64,000 nucleotides of DNA from Erysipelotrichia bacterium (lineage in GTDB: Bacteria > Bacillota_I > Bacilli_A > Erysipelotrichales > Erysipelotrichaceae), in contig JAGXSD010000030.1 of the NCBI GenBank assembly GCA_018333955.1, positions 62,001-126,000 on the forward strand, read 5' to 3'. The position numbers and the translations under genes were made by a program. This document shows, one piece after another, positions 36,558-44,983 of the stretch. The notes beneath the pieces are model-generated. The model made no database searches. It saw nothing but the letters and a program-made list of their open reading frames with translations, and was not told the DNA's origin. Each line of letters begins with the position of its first letter. Position 1 is the first letter of the stretch.

Positions 36558-37493
36558 TTATCGATCCGAGAATAGGCGATATGCAAGTTTGGAGAAGCCC
36601 CAAACCATTAATAATAGTGCTACTGAAATCGCAGCTGCATATCCCATCTCATAACGTTGAAATCCATAGTCCTCAATATGGTTAATAATCAACTGCCCCG
36701 CATATTGAGGTGTGGGGTTAGACCCCGATAATGCAACACCAATCCAACCACTGTTAAACGCTCCCACAATCGCCATGACTGCACCAAACAACATTTGTGA
36801 GTGCATAGAAGGAATAGTGATATAAATGACTTCTTGAAGTTTGTTTTTGATACCATCCATATAAGCTGCTTCATAAAGCTCTTCATTGGTATTGATAATC
36901 CCAGCCAACATAGCTAAGAATCCAATCCCCATAGCACTCCATAACCCAACAATAATCATGATGTTCATAAGGTAAGCTGGATCTTGTAAGAACTGTAATG
37001 GTTTGGTAATCCAACCCCATTGAATAAGTAAAGCATTGATATAACCAGCTTCATTCCCTGAAAATAACGTTCTCCAAACTACCGCAATAAATACACCTCC
37101 CACCATGGAGGGTGTATAGATAGCTAAAGCTAATACAGTACGTGGCTTAACTTGAATTTGAGCTAACATCCAAGCTAAGAAGAAAGACAAGAAATATCCA
37201 CCTGGGCCTACAATAAGTGAGTACTTAAAGGTGTTAGGTAAAACATATTTTAAGAAGATTTCATCTTGAGTTAAGAGCGTGATGTAATTAAGTAGCCCTT
37301 GAAACTCTGGAAATTGAATTGAGTTAAAGTAAGTTAGTGATAATCCAATGGCTATCGCCACTGGAACAGCCACAAAGAGCGAAAACATTAATGCATATGG
37401 AAGCAACATCCAAAAAATCGCGAACCATTCACCTAAAGTTCCATTTTGATATCGACGAGCAATATCACTAGATATTTTTTTCATTGGTGCCAT
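36558..37493 (-). CDS. Carbohydrate ABC transporter permease, MalF type
   Basis: 311 aa with six hydrophobic segments. The EAA region reads [21 protein letters not shown], somewhat unusual because NKLQE replaces the common TxWQ. It starts 3 bp after the stop of the solute-binding protein gene; GGAG lies about 9 nt upstream. A second Met three codons in is possible. It should form an importer with the next permease and the large solute-binding protein. Confidence 0.87.
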   Translation of the reverse strand: MAPMKKISSDIARRYQNGTLGEWFAIFWMLLPYALMFSLFVAVPVAIAIGLSLTYFNSIQFPEFQGLLNYITLLTQDEIFLKYVLPNTFKYSLIVGPGGYFLSFFLAWMLAQIQVKPRTVLALAIYTPSMVGGVFIAVVWRTLFSGNEAGYINALLIQWGWITKPLQFLQDPAYLMNIMIIVGLWSAMGIGFLAMLAGIINTNEELYEAAYMDGIKNKLQEVIYITIPSMHSQMLFGAVMAIVGAFNSGWIGVALSGSNPTPQYAGQLIINHIEDYGFQRYEMGYAAAISVALLLMVWGFSKLAYRLFSDR

Positions 37494-37496
37494 CTT

Positions 37497-40400
37497 TTAT
37501 TGCTCCTTCGCTTTTGCAATTTGCTCTTTAATCCAAAATACATCGAAGACTTGGTATGGTCTAATGACCTCTCCATTGCGATCTAAGAAACCAAACTCAA
37601 TCATCTTTCTTCTAATCTCACGATCAATGGTTTGTTTTTGTCTATCAATCGCAATTCTTACAGGTGTTCCATCAAAAACAGTCGTATTCCAAATATCTGA
37701 CATGCCACGCTCAAGCATATATTGTCCTGGTGTTCTTGGTACGTCATTGAGCCACTGTGATTGTTCCAATATGACAAGCTTATCTTCATATTCAATTGGT
37801 GAGTTTGCCACAGCTTCAAGGTTAGCGCTTAACCACACATATTCTGGTCCATAGGTTGATTGAAGATTGTAAGCAAAGTTTGTTTGGGTCTCTGTTTCCA
37901 TCCACCATTTCATGAAATCCCAACTTTGTTGTGGTTTGTCCGTGTTCGCAAACACCATTCCAGATGTTCCGTTCACAATATCCCAACGAACGACTTCACC
38001 CTCACTATTGATAGTTCCAGGATATGGAGCTAATGCCCATTGTCCAGCAAGTTCTGGTGCTGCATTTTTAATTTGTAAATATGTTCCAAAATCCGCTATT
38101 CCCACTGGTAAGGTTCCATATCTGAATGAGTTGTAGAATGATGGAACTTGTTCTGGGATAGAGTATGTGGTAAAGAGTTCACTCAAGAAACGAATACCCG
38201 CAACTGCTTCTGGTGAATCAATCCCTGAGCGATATCCACTACTATCATACAGAGATCCCCCATATTGATAGATAAATGGACTGGTTTGATAGAACCACTT
38301 TAAGCTTCCGCCACCAGCTGTGAGATAGTAGAAATTCATACCATAACGTTGAAGTTCTGGAAGGAGATCAAGTACATCTTGCCAAGTATCAGGCACTCCT
38401 AAATCAAGTCCATTAAAGATATCAGTACGATAAATTAAAGTATGAAAATCAAGTGTCTCTGGTAATGCATATGAGCGACCTTCGTAAAGATATGGCACAA
38501 ATGCTCCTGGAGCCATGGTACTTCCTACCTTCCAATAGTCATCAAAGTCACTCAAAGGATAGGCGGCCCCACGGATTGCAAAGTCAAATGGCATATAGGA
38601 CGGTAATCCTAAAGCCACATCTGGAGATTGATTGGCAGCATTGGCTAAGATAAGTCTATTCACATCAGGCATAACCGAGATTTTAACTTTAATCCCTGTC
38701 TTTTGAGTAAAGTCAGCATCCACAAGTTTTTGCATCGTATCCACATAAGTTATTGAGCGGTTTACCCATACATTTAACATTTCGGGATCTTTTTTAGCGA
38801 CATATTTTTGAGACGTGAACGAAGCAATAAATGATTGAATTCCTGAACTTAATTTAGATAACCAACTTGCTTCCGCAATCATGCTAGTTTCAACATTTGA
38901 TACCGCAATTTCATTGAGGGATAAAGCTTGGTTTGCTAGTTCAGTTAAACTAATCCCAATCATTTCAGTGACTGAACCTTGTTGAGAATATAAATCATCA
39001 AGATACAGAGGAAGTTCATCTGGTTTTTCTCTCATTTTACGTATTTTAAATAATGCTTTTTGTAAATAAGAAAGCGTAGTGGAATTAGCACCATTTGGAG
39101 CATAAATTGCTGTTTGTGCAATGACAGTTTCGATTAATGTTTCATAAGCTTCAAGAACGGACTCAGTTTCAGGTAAGAAACTGGTCAATTTCCATGTTCG
39201 ATTACGGTCGACTTCTTTACCTGTTATTTTTCGTATATCTAAAGCAAATTGATTGATATGATCAATCATTAATTGAAGTGTATCTAATGATGCTTGAATT
39301 GGAGCTGTTTCAGCACGAAGAGTTAACGTTTGTTCTCCTTTTTCAAGATAAAACCAATAAGGATTGCCTTGCGCATCTTTTAGTGTTTCAACACCCCATT
39401 TTGCGGTTCCTGTAGGTTTAAATGCATAATATTCCACTTCTTTGAATGGAATTTGACCATTAATTGAAATAGATCTGAATACAGAGAAATCAGGTCTATC
39501 ATTGACATAATGGAATGATAGTTTATAGTACCCATTTTCTGGGACATTCAATACGAAATCTACAGCTTGTCCAGATTTATTCCATGATAAGCCATCGATA
39601 ATATTAAGTTTTTTATCAACAGGATCATAAGGACTTACTGAGACTGATGGATGTGAACTTAAACGAACAAATGAAGAGTTTTTTGAACTATAGGCTATCG
39701 CATTAATCTTTTCTTCAAATGGAGTATTTTGGTTAACTTGACTTGGTGCAACATAAGAAGGTAGATCCCATGGCGTCGTCGCACGAAGTGCACTGAAATC
39801 AATAGAATCAGAAGAAACGTTTGTAATGGTAATGACATTTTTCCCTTCAGATAACATGTACCCTAAAGGACGGCTTGTGGAGTAGGTATTGTTATAGAAA
39901 TCTAACCATCTAAAAGTGTTATCAGCAACCTGATTAGGAAGTGATTCATCACCATAGCTATCTAAAGTGAAGTTTTTAGATTCATCACGCCAACGAATTG
40001 CAACATCTACTGTAGCTGATTCACGAAACTGAATGACACCATTAATGCTTACTCGTAGGATAGGGTTAATGAGTGTTCTTTCTCTTACGCGTACAAGTGC
40101 TTGTAGGTGTGCTTGTGCTTCTTTATCCGAGTCTAACTCAAATGTAAGTGTTCCCATAGGTTCTAATGTGAACACTTCAGGTAATTGAACTTCAATGTTT
40201 TGTTCTAATTGAGCACTCGAATTAAAACGCCAAAAATCCAAGTGTGTTGTTCTTGGTTGACGTAATGCAGATGATAAACGCTGATATGCTTGTTGTGATG
40301 CAAACTCACTTGGCACTTCATTTATATTCGTTGGTGAACACCCTGAAAGTGTTGATAGAGCTACAAACATTACTATCGAGATTTTAACAAACCATGTCAT
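37497..40400 (-). CDS. Giant solute-binding lipoprotein with long N-terminal extension
   Basis: 967 aa. A lipoprotein signal ends at TLSGC (Cys21). Residues about 50-390 look like two beta-sandwich, carbohydrate-binding-like domains, and about 400-520 is helical. The C-terminal 430 aa (from about KKDPEMLNVWVNRS) form a family-1 extracellular solute-binding domain (FTQKTGIKVKISVMPD, PDVALGLPSYMPFDFA, WFYQTSPFIYQYGGSLYD, GTSGMVFANTDKPQQSWDFM). Ordinary sugar-binding lipoproteins are 400-550 aa, so the extension roughly doubles it. It is first in the long operon and has its own operator-bearing promoter; SD GGAGG. Binding of a long glucan chain is inferred. Confidence 0.85.
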   Translation of the reverse strand: MTWFVKISIVMFVALSTLSGCSPTNINEVPSEFASQQAYQRLSSALRQPRTTHLDFWRFNSSAQLEQNIEVQLPEVFTLEPMGTLTFELDSDKEAQAHLQALVRVRERTLINPILRVSINGVIQFRESATVDVAIRWRDESKNFTLDSYGDESLPNQVADNTFRWLDFYNNTYSTSRPLGYMLSEGKNVITITNVSSDSIDFSALRATTPWDLPSYVAPSQVNQNTPFEEKINAIAYSSKNSSFVRLSSHPSVSVSPYDPVDKKLNIIDGLSWNKSGQAVDFVLNVPENGYYKLSFHYVNDRPDFSVFRSISINGQIPFKEVEYYAFKPTGTAKWGVETLKDAQGNPYWFYLEKGEQTLTLRAETAPIQASLDTLQLMIDHINQFALDIRKITGKEVDRNRTWKLTSFLPETESVLEAYETLIETVIAQTAIYAPNGANSTTLSYLQKALFKIRKMREKPDELPLYLDDLYSQQGSVTEMIGISLTELANQALSLNEIAVSNVETSMIAEASWLSKLSSGIQSFIASFTSQKYVAKKDPEMLNVWVNRSITYVDTMQKLVDADFTQKTGIKVKISVMPDVNRLILANAANQSPDVALGLPSYMPFDFAIRGAAYPLSDFDDYWKVGSTMAPGAFVPYLYEGRSYALPETLDFHTLIYRTDIFNGLDLGVPDTWQDVLDLLPELQRYGMNFYYLTAGGGSLKWFYQTSPFIYQYGGSLYDSSGYRSGIDSPEAVAGIRFLSELFTTYSIPEQVPSFYNSFRYGTLPVGIADFGTYLQIKNAAPELAGQWALAPYPGTINSEGEVVRWDIVNGTSGMVFANTDKPQQSWDFMKWWMETETQTNFAYNLQSTYGPEYVWLSANLEAVANSPIEYEDKLVILEQSQWLNDVPRTPGQYMLERGMSDIWNTTVFDGTPVRIAIDRQKQTIDREIRRKMIEFGFLDRNGEVIRPYQVFDVFWIKEQIAKAKEQ

Positions 40401-40474
40401 TGTTTTCCTCCATTATATTTCAACCATAGACATTCAAAAAAAGATGATAGTTCTATGATGATTGTTATACTCTT

Positions 40475-40515
40475 ATTCTATCAAAGCGCTTACATGATTA
40501 CAAGAAAACGTTTTC
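40475..40515 (-). promoter_or_regulatory. Promoter and twin operators of the nine-gene glucan operon
   Basis: Minus strand -35 TTGTAA (40503-40498), 17-nt spacer, -10 TAGAAT (40480-40475). One operator, TGTAAGCGCTTTGA, fills the spacer with its core at 40484-40491. The second, GAAAACGTTTTC (40504-40515), abuts the upstream side of the -35. Both have a central CG as in LacI/CcpA sites. Binding would block polymerase directly. Confidence 0.7.
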
Positions 40516-40524
40516 GTTAATTCA

Positions 40525-40552
40525 ATAAAAAAGAGACATCCGAAGATGTCTC
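40525..40552 (-). terminator. Terminator after the 536-aa solute-binding protein gene
   Basis: GAGACATC/GATGTCTC stem (40533-40540, 40545-40552), 4-base loop reading TTCG on the transcript strand, then TTTTTT on the minus strand. It separates the binding protein gene from the nine-gene operon. Confidence 0.9.
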
Positions 40553-40560
40553 GCATGAAA

Positions 40561-42171
40561 TTATTCGAAATCTGAAGCTTTACGTCCGTAGAATTGGATT
40601 AATCCTTGGCGTAATGCATTTGAAGATTCATCAAAGCGTTGGTTGAACGCAGTATTCCAATCACCTAATTTAGATTTAACATTGTCTGCCCAGTTAGCAT
40701 CAGTGCGGCTTGCACCAGCAACTTCTGGATTCCACATATTTAACCATTCGTATAGGATTGGTCTACTTGCACCTTCAAAGTTGTAAGTCCATGGGTATGC
40801 TTTGTCAGAGACTGCCCAGAATTGTCCAGCTTCCCAAATACGTAATACTTCGTGGAAACCAGGCATACGGTTAGGATCTTTAAATCTTGCATGGTTTGGA
40901 GTTGAGAACCAAATATCCATTTGTTTTTGGAATTCTTCACCAGTAACTAATGGGAATGAGTCATTTAATGCAGTTTTTAGAATTTCGCCATCTAAGAACA
41001 TTTGATCAGCGCGAGCTTGCATTGAACGAGTATCACCAGCCCAGAATGCTGCGAAAGTATAAGCTAATTTTGTTTTAGCTGTTTCTTCTTCAGTACATTC
41101 AGGATTGCCATCAAGCATACAGTAGTTGTAAACAGCTAGAGGGTCAAGTACTACACCAACAGTGTTTGGTTGATAAGGTGTAGATGGACGAGGATAGATA
41201 TCCCAGTCAGCTGATTTACAAACACCCCAGTGGTTAGGATCTGGATTAGCACAGTCGCCCATCATCCAAGGATCTCCACCATTAGTTAAAATCTTGTTTT
41301 CCATAAAGAATTTGAATGACCACCACCAGTTAGCGTTCATGACTTCGTCAGAAACTAAACCAAGGTCTCTTTGTGGCCAAATAGCTACTCTAGACCAACG
41401 TGGGATATAGTCGATTAAAGCTTTAACTTGATCATTATTCACGTCAACAAATGCACCTGAACCATTATAGTTGAACATTTGTTGTTCAAAAGTAGTAGTT
41501 CCAGTACGGATAAAGTCAAATTCTGTGTCCATTGTTCCCCAGAAATTAACACCATCAGCTTTAGCAATAAAACTTGTATATTGTTCGATTGTCCAAGTAG
41601 GTCCTGGAACGTCAATATTATTGTCTTCTGCTAAGGCTTTATTAATGTAAACTCCCCAAGGTTGTAGGAATTGAGGAACTCCAGCTTGGAATCCATAATA
41701 GTTCATCATACCCATTACGGAAGTGTTGAAGGTTTTGTATAGTGGGTCATCTTTAAATTGTGACAAGTCAGCTACTAAACCTCTAGAAATGTCTCCAACT
41801 AAATCTGTACTAGCATAAACATCAGGGTATTTACCATATTCAGCTTTGAAGTTTTCTAGCTCTTGTTGCCAGCTTACTCCATTGTCGTTTGGTCCACCAC
41901 TCTTAGCAAATACATTAATCTTAACGTTTGGATAAAGTTGATTGAAAGCTTTTGCGACCGCATAAGCAGCTGCATTATTTTGTCCTTTCAAATCTTCCGG
42001 TGCTAATTCTTTACGTCCGATATCTTCCATATAAGTGCCGTCGCCGGACCAAAGCATGATTGTGATTTCACCTTCTACTTTGGAGTCAAGTTGTTTATAA
42101 CTTGGAGCACAGCCTGTCAACATGGAAGAGATTAGAACGATAGAGAATAATAAAACGATTATCTTCTTCAT
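40561..42171 (-). CDS. Extracellular solute-binding lipoprotein (carbohydrate ABC importer)
   Basis: 536 aa from the ATG at 42171, where AGGAGGGA sits just upstream and a typical lipoprotein signal begins (VLLFSIVLISSMLTGCAPS, Cys21). Upstream in-frame codons overlap the promoter and are rejected. Family-1 binding-protein features: EITIMLWSGDG near the start, FNQLYPNVKINVF, YPDVYASTDLVGDISRG, NIDVPGPTWTIEQYTSF. It is transcribed alone between an operator-bearing promoter and a strong terminator, so it can be made in excess over the permeases, as is common for binding proteins. Confidence 0.9.
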   Translation of the reverse strand: MKKIIVLLFSIVLISSMLTGCAPSYKQLDSKVEGEITIMLWSGDGTYMEDIGRKELAPEDLKGQNNAAAYAVAKAFNQLYPNVKINVFAKSGGPNDNGVSWQQELENFKAEYGKYPDVYASTDLVGDISRGLVADLSQFKDDPLYKTFNTSVMGMMNYYGFQAGVPQFLQPWGVYINKALAEDNNIDVPGPTWTIEQYTSFIAKADGVNFWGTMDTEFDFIRTGTTTFEQQMFNYNGSGAFVDVNNDQVKALIDYIPRWSRVAIWPQRDLGLVSDEVMNANWWWSFKFFMENKILTNGGDPWMMGDCANPDPNHWGVCKSADWDIYPRPSTPYQPNTVGVVLDPLAVYNYCMLDGNPECTEEETAKTKLAYTFAAFWAGDTRSMQARADQMFLDGEILKTALNDSFPLVTGEEFQKQMDIWFSTPNHARFKDPNRMPGFHEVLRIWEAGQFWAVSDKAYPWTYNFEGASRPILYEWLNMWNPEVAGASRTDANWADNVKSKLGDWNTAFNQRFDESSNALRQGLIQFYGRKASDFE

Positions 42172-42202
42172 CTTGTCCCTCCTGTGGATTACTTCTAAAT
42201 TC

Positions 42203-42231
42203 ATATTATCATGGTACGAAAACGTTTTCAA
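42203..42231 (-). promoter_or_regulatory. Promoter with overlapping operator for the 536-aa binding protein
   Basis: Minus strand TTGAAA (42231-42226), 17-nt spacer, TAATAT (42208-42203). The palindrome GAAAACGTTTTC (42218-42229) overlaps the -35 and spacer. Confidence 0.65.
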
Positions 42232-42238
42232 CTACTTT

Positions 42239-42283
42239 GTAAAGCGTTTACAACATTTTTTTACGAATTTGTAAGCGCTAACA
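42239..42283. promoter_or_regulatory. Two further cre-like operators upstream of the binding-protein promoter
   Basis: TGTAAAGCGTTTACA (42239-42253) and TGTAAGCGCTAACA (42270-42283). With the promoter-overlapping site this makes three central-CG palindromes in 66 bp, which would allow cooperative binding or looping. Confidence 0.55.
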
Positions 42284-42391
42284 AGTAAAACTGGATTTTT
42301 TTGAGTAATGTGAATTCTTGATTGAGTTTTTTCAAAAAACATTCAAAAAAATTACAGTGTTTTCACAAATTCTAAGCTGATATTCAAAGCT

Positions 42392-43105
42392 TTATTGGTA
42401 AACTCTAATAGATTCAACTTCTAGTGTTGCTGGTAAACATGAGTAGTCAATGGGTCCACCGAATCCTCCACCCATCGCAACGTTTAGTATTAAGTAGTGA
42501 GGTTTATCAAATGGCCATGAATCTGCATAGTCTTTCTTATAGAAGACGCATTGTACAACTCCATCGACTTCAAATGCAATTTTCTCTTCGTCCCAATCTA
42601 AAGCATAATCATGAAATTCTTCACTTACACCTTTATACTTGACCACATGAGTAATCTGAGTACGATCACGATGGTTGTATTTACCAGTATGAAGACTGAA
42701 GTGAAGAGTATCTTGATCACGACCCACATGTTCGATGATATCAATTTCTCCCATGTGAGGCCATCCATGATTCTCTTCATCAATGCCTAACATCCATACC
42801 GCTGGCCAAGTTCCTTGTCCAGCAGGTAGTTTAGCACGAATCTCAAAGCGACCATAAAGCCAATGTTGTTTTCCACGACTTACTAAACGTGTCGAAGTAA
42901 TTGGGCTACCTTTCATTTCTTGTGCACGCGCTGTAATCACTAATTTGCCATCTTTAATGATGACATTATCCGGATTAGCCTTGGTGTAATATTGAACTTC
43001 TCGATTACCCCAACCCTTTCCTCCTACATCATAATCCCAATGATTTTCATTAGGTAAGCCATCTTGTTCGAAGTTCTCTTCAAACACTAAAACACGATCT
43101 TTCAT
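42392..43105 (-). CDS. GH16 beta-1,3-glucanase without signal peptide
   Basis: 237 aa, starting directly with the GH16 fold (RVLVFEENFEQDG). It keeps the catalytic GEIDIIEHV and the substrate-cleft segments WPAVWMLG and LILNVAMGGGFGG. It is a paralogue of the secreted lipoprotein at 24177-25058 (both have VGG.GWGN.E.QYYTK and V.KDGKLVI.AR). The lack of any signal sequence suggests cytoplasmic action on long imported oligosaccharides, or release by an unknown route. SD GGAGG, 9 nt before the ATG. Promoter with two operators. Confidence 0.9.
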   Translation of the reverse strand: MKDRVLVFEENFEQDGLPNENHWDYDVGGKGWGNREVQYYTKANPDNVIIKDGKLVITARAQEMKGSPITSTRLVSRGKQHWLYGRFEIRAKLPAGQGTWPAVWMLGIDEENHGWPHMGEIDIIEHVGRDQDTLHFSLHTGKYNHRDRTQITHVVKYKGVSEEFHDYALDWDEEKIAFEVDGVVQCVFYKKDYADSWPFDKPHYLILNVAMGGGFGGPIDYSCLPATLEVESIRVYQ

Positions 43106-43118
43106 TCTAACATCCTCC

Positions 43119-43164
43119 GAAATCGTTTTCGTAAATATTATATCATGCTGTAAAGCGCTTACAA
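43119..43164 (-). promoter_or_regulatory. Promoter and twin operators of the cytoplasmic GH16 gene
   Basis: Minus strand TTGTAA (43164-43159), 16-nt spacer, TATAAT (43142-43137). TGTAAAGCGCTTACA (43149-43163) overlaps the -35 and spacer; GAAATCGTTTTC (43119-43130) lies just downstream of the -10, next to the SD, a roadblock position. Confidence 0.65.
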
Positions 43165-43183
43165 GACTATATTGAGAATAAAA

Positions 43184-43205
43184 GAAAAAAAGGAGAAATC
43201 TCCTT
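43184..43205 (-). terminator. Terminator of the second LacI-type regulator
   Basis: AAGGAGA/TCTCCTT arms (43190-43196, 43199-43205), then TTTTTTC on the minus strand. It overlaps the stop codon at 43204. Confidence 0.7.
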
Positions 43206-44205
43206 ATTTATCTTTGACTCTTGAAGTGGATGAGCGAACTATAAGTTTTGTTGGAATGAGCGTCTTAACCTCAACTCGCTTATTATTAATCCGTCGATGA
43301 AGTATCTGAGCTAAGGTCTTTCCAATCGATTTACGATCTTGTTTTACTGTAGTTAAAGTTGGGTGAGTATGTTTCGCAAGTTCTATATCATCAAACCCAA
43401 TAACTGAAACATCTTCTCCAACTTTTAGTCCACGCTCACTGATTGCACGATAAGCACCTAATGCTGTTAAGTCACACATAGCAAATACTGCTGTAGGTGG
43501 ATTTGGCAAGTCTAACAACTGCTGCATGCACTCATATCCTGATTGGCTATCATATTCAGGTGCTTCAATCACTAAATTAGGATCATAAGGAATTCCTGCC
43601 ATTTTTAGACCTTCAAGGTAGCCCGATAATCGCTCTGATCCGGCTAATGTTGAAGGTGGACCCGCAATATGTGCTATGCGACGATGACCTAATTGAACCA
43701 AGTGGTCAATGGCTAACATACTCCCATGATGATTATCTGAATATACTAAAGGGATTGAATTGTATGGGACATCTGTGGTTACACACTTAATTTCACTATC
43801 AAATAGTGCTGTTAAATCTGTATCCATCATATCAGCGGTCACCACAAAAACACCATCTACGTTTCTAACTTGACAACGTTTCAAATATCCAATGTCACCA
43901 CCAGAAATAAACACTACATCATAGCCTAAACTTTCAATTTCACGCTTAAATGCCTCAAGAACCCCTGAGAAATAGTTATGTTCAAGACCAATGTTTAAAT
44001 GTTCAGAATAAACGATGCCAATTAGCCATGTGCGTTTGCTACTTAAAGCTCTTGCGCTAGAATTGGGTATGTAGCCAACTTCTTCCACGATCTTTAAAAT
44101 ACGCTCTTTAGTGGCATCGCTTACTTCAGTATAATTGTTTAAGACTTTGGATACTGTCGCTGTAGACACTCCTGCAAGTCTTGCTATTTCTCTTATGTCT
44201 ACCAC
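43204..44205 (-). CDS. LacI-family regulator, probable controller of the beta-glucan locus
   Basis: 333 aa, GTG start with SD GGGGAGG 9 nt upstream. HTH VDIREIARLAGVSTATVSKV, hinge helix with Leu (NSSARALSSKRT), effector domain typical of sugar-responsive members (IGIVYSEHLNIG, HRRIAHIAGP, AVFAMCDLTALGAYRA, VSVIGFDDIELA, LTTVKQD). The hinge Leu fits operators with a central CG, like the palindromes at 24121, 40504, 42218 and 43119. It is adjacent to and points toward the cytoplasmic GH16 gene. CcpA, not in this window, could share some of these sites. Confidence 0.88.
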   Translation of the reverse strand: MVDIREIARLAGVSTATVSKVLNNYTEVSDATKERILKIVEEVGYIPNSSARALSSKRTWLIGIVYSEHLNIGLEHNYFSGVLEAFKREIESLGYDVVFISGGDIGYLKRCQVRNVDGVFVVTADMMDTDLTALFDSEIKCVTTDVPYNSIPLVYSDNHHGSMLAIDHLVQLGHRRIAHIAGPPSTLAGSERLSGYLEGLKMAGIPYDPNLVIEAPEYDSQSGYECMQQLLDLPNPPTAVFAMCDLTALGAYRAISERGLKVGEDVSVIGFDDIELAKHTHPTLTTVKQDRKSIGKTLAQILHRRINNKRVEVKTLIPTKLIVRSSTSRVKDK

Positions 44206-44720
44206 AATAGGACCTCCCCTAAGCTGTGAAGCCGAAGTTGATAAATCATCAATTATTTCCCTTAAAAATAACTGATGAATGTTCTTAAGTTACTTAAATG
44301 ATTGACTAAAACCTTATTACAGTCAATAGGTCACGAATAAAATTTTCCAAAATGGGTCAAATCTTACAATATTAACCATTCAGTAACATTTATGGCAAAC
44401 ATTTAATCTGTATCATTTTAAGATTCTTTCAATCTTTTAATTCAATTGTTCATTTCTTAGAATACTAAATTGAAATTAATACTTCATCATTATCACCCAC
44501 ACTAATTCTAGTTAAATCTATCTTAATTAAATTTAATTGATTAAATTATGTGATAAAAGTGATTATCAACATTATACACCTCTTTATTCGTTTGTATAGA
44601 AGTTTATTAAAGTGAAGGTGCGAATGAAGGGACTCAATTCCACCGTAAAGATACATTATACCGCTTAGACCCAATGAAACAATCTTAAAAATGTCAACTT
44701 ATATGATGAACTAAATAATC
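44206..44720. other. AT-rich intergenic region without clear genes
   Basis: About 515 bp between the LacI-type regulator and a minus-strand terminator. I see no supported ORF, tRNA or riboswitch. It has several small inverted repeats: ATTGACT/AGTCAAT (44301-44307, 44321-44327) and TTAAGT-T-ACTTAA (44285-44297). Promoters for the regulator gene are expected here but none is clear. Confidence 0.5.
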
Positions 44721-44746
44721 AAAAAAACCACCATTGAACATGGTGG
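44721..44746 (-). terminator. Terminator-like hairpin in the intergenic region
   Basis: CCACCAT/ATGGTGG (44728-44734, 44740-44746) with a 5-nt loop, followed on the minus strand by TTTTTTT. No gene ends just upstream on that strand: the tRNA cluster has its own terminator about 110 nt earlier. It may back up that terminator or end a small RNA. Confidence 0.6.
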
Positions 44747-44784
44747 CTGATACAAGGGGGTTGATTTAGGAGTAAGGAAGAAAA

Positions 44785-44859
44785 ATGATAAAGTTAGATT
44801 CTGCCTTGTATATAAATATCATACACAATCATTGTGATATGCGTGTGAAAAGCAAATAA
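44785..44859 (+). CDS. Possible 24-aa peptide gene (weakly supported)
   Basis: The reading frame starts MIKLDSALYINIIH, with a purine-rich SD (GGAGTAAGGAAG) before the ATG, and stops 3 nt before a hairpin with a T6 run on the plus strand. No clear promoter, no homology known to me and no hydrophobic helix. It could be chance. Confidence 0.25.
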   Translation: MIKLDSALYINIIHNHCDMRVKSK

Positions 44860-44887
44860 AAAGTCGAATATTTCGACCGTTTTTTCG
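44854..44887. terminator. Terminator of the tRNA cluster (bidirectional shape)
   Basis: GTCGAA/TTCGAC stem (44863-44868, 44872-44877) with a 3-nt loop. On the minus strand TTTTTATTT follows; on the plus strand CGTTTTTT follows. Confidence 0.75.
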
Positions 44888-44893
44888 TAAATA

Positions 44894-44969
44894 TGGTGGA
44901 GCTGAAGGGGCTCGAACCCTCGACCTCTACGCTGCCAGCGTAGCGCTCTTCCATCTGAGCTACAACCCC
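44894..44969 (-). tRNA. tRNA-Ala, anticodon GGC
   Basis: 76 nt with encoded CCA. Acceptor GGGGTTG pairs with CAGCTCC, D-arm AGCTCAGATGGAAGAGC, anticodon stem CTACG/CGTAG with loop CTGGCAG (GGC), T-arm GGTTCGAGCC. Last gene of a three-tRNA cluster. Confidence 0.96.
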
Positions 44970-44983
44970 ACAACGTAAAACCA

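Noticed and set aside
42172-42231. N-terminal extension of the 536-aa solute-binding protein
   Set aside because: The extra codons run through the promoter and operator; the ATG at 42171 has an ideal SD and signal peptide.
44206-44720. Hidden RNA gene or mobile-element remnant in the 515-bp AT-rich gap
   Set aside because: No transposase remnant, terminal repeats with target duplications or structured RNA consensus could be seen.
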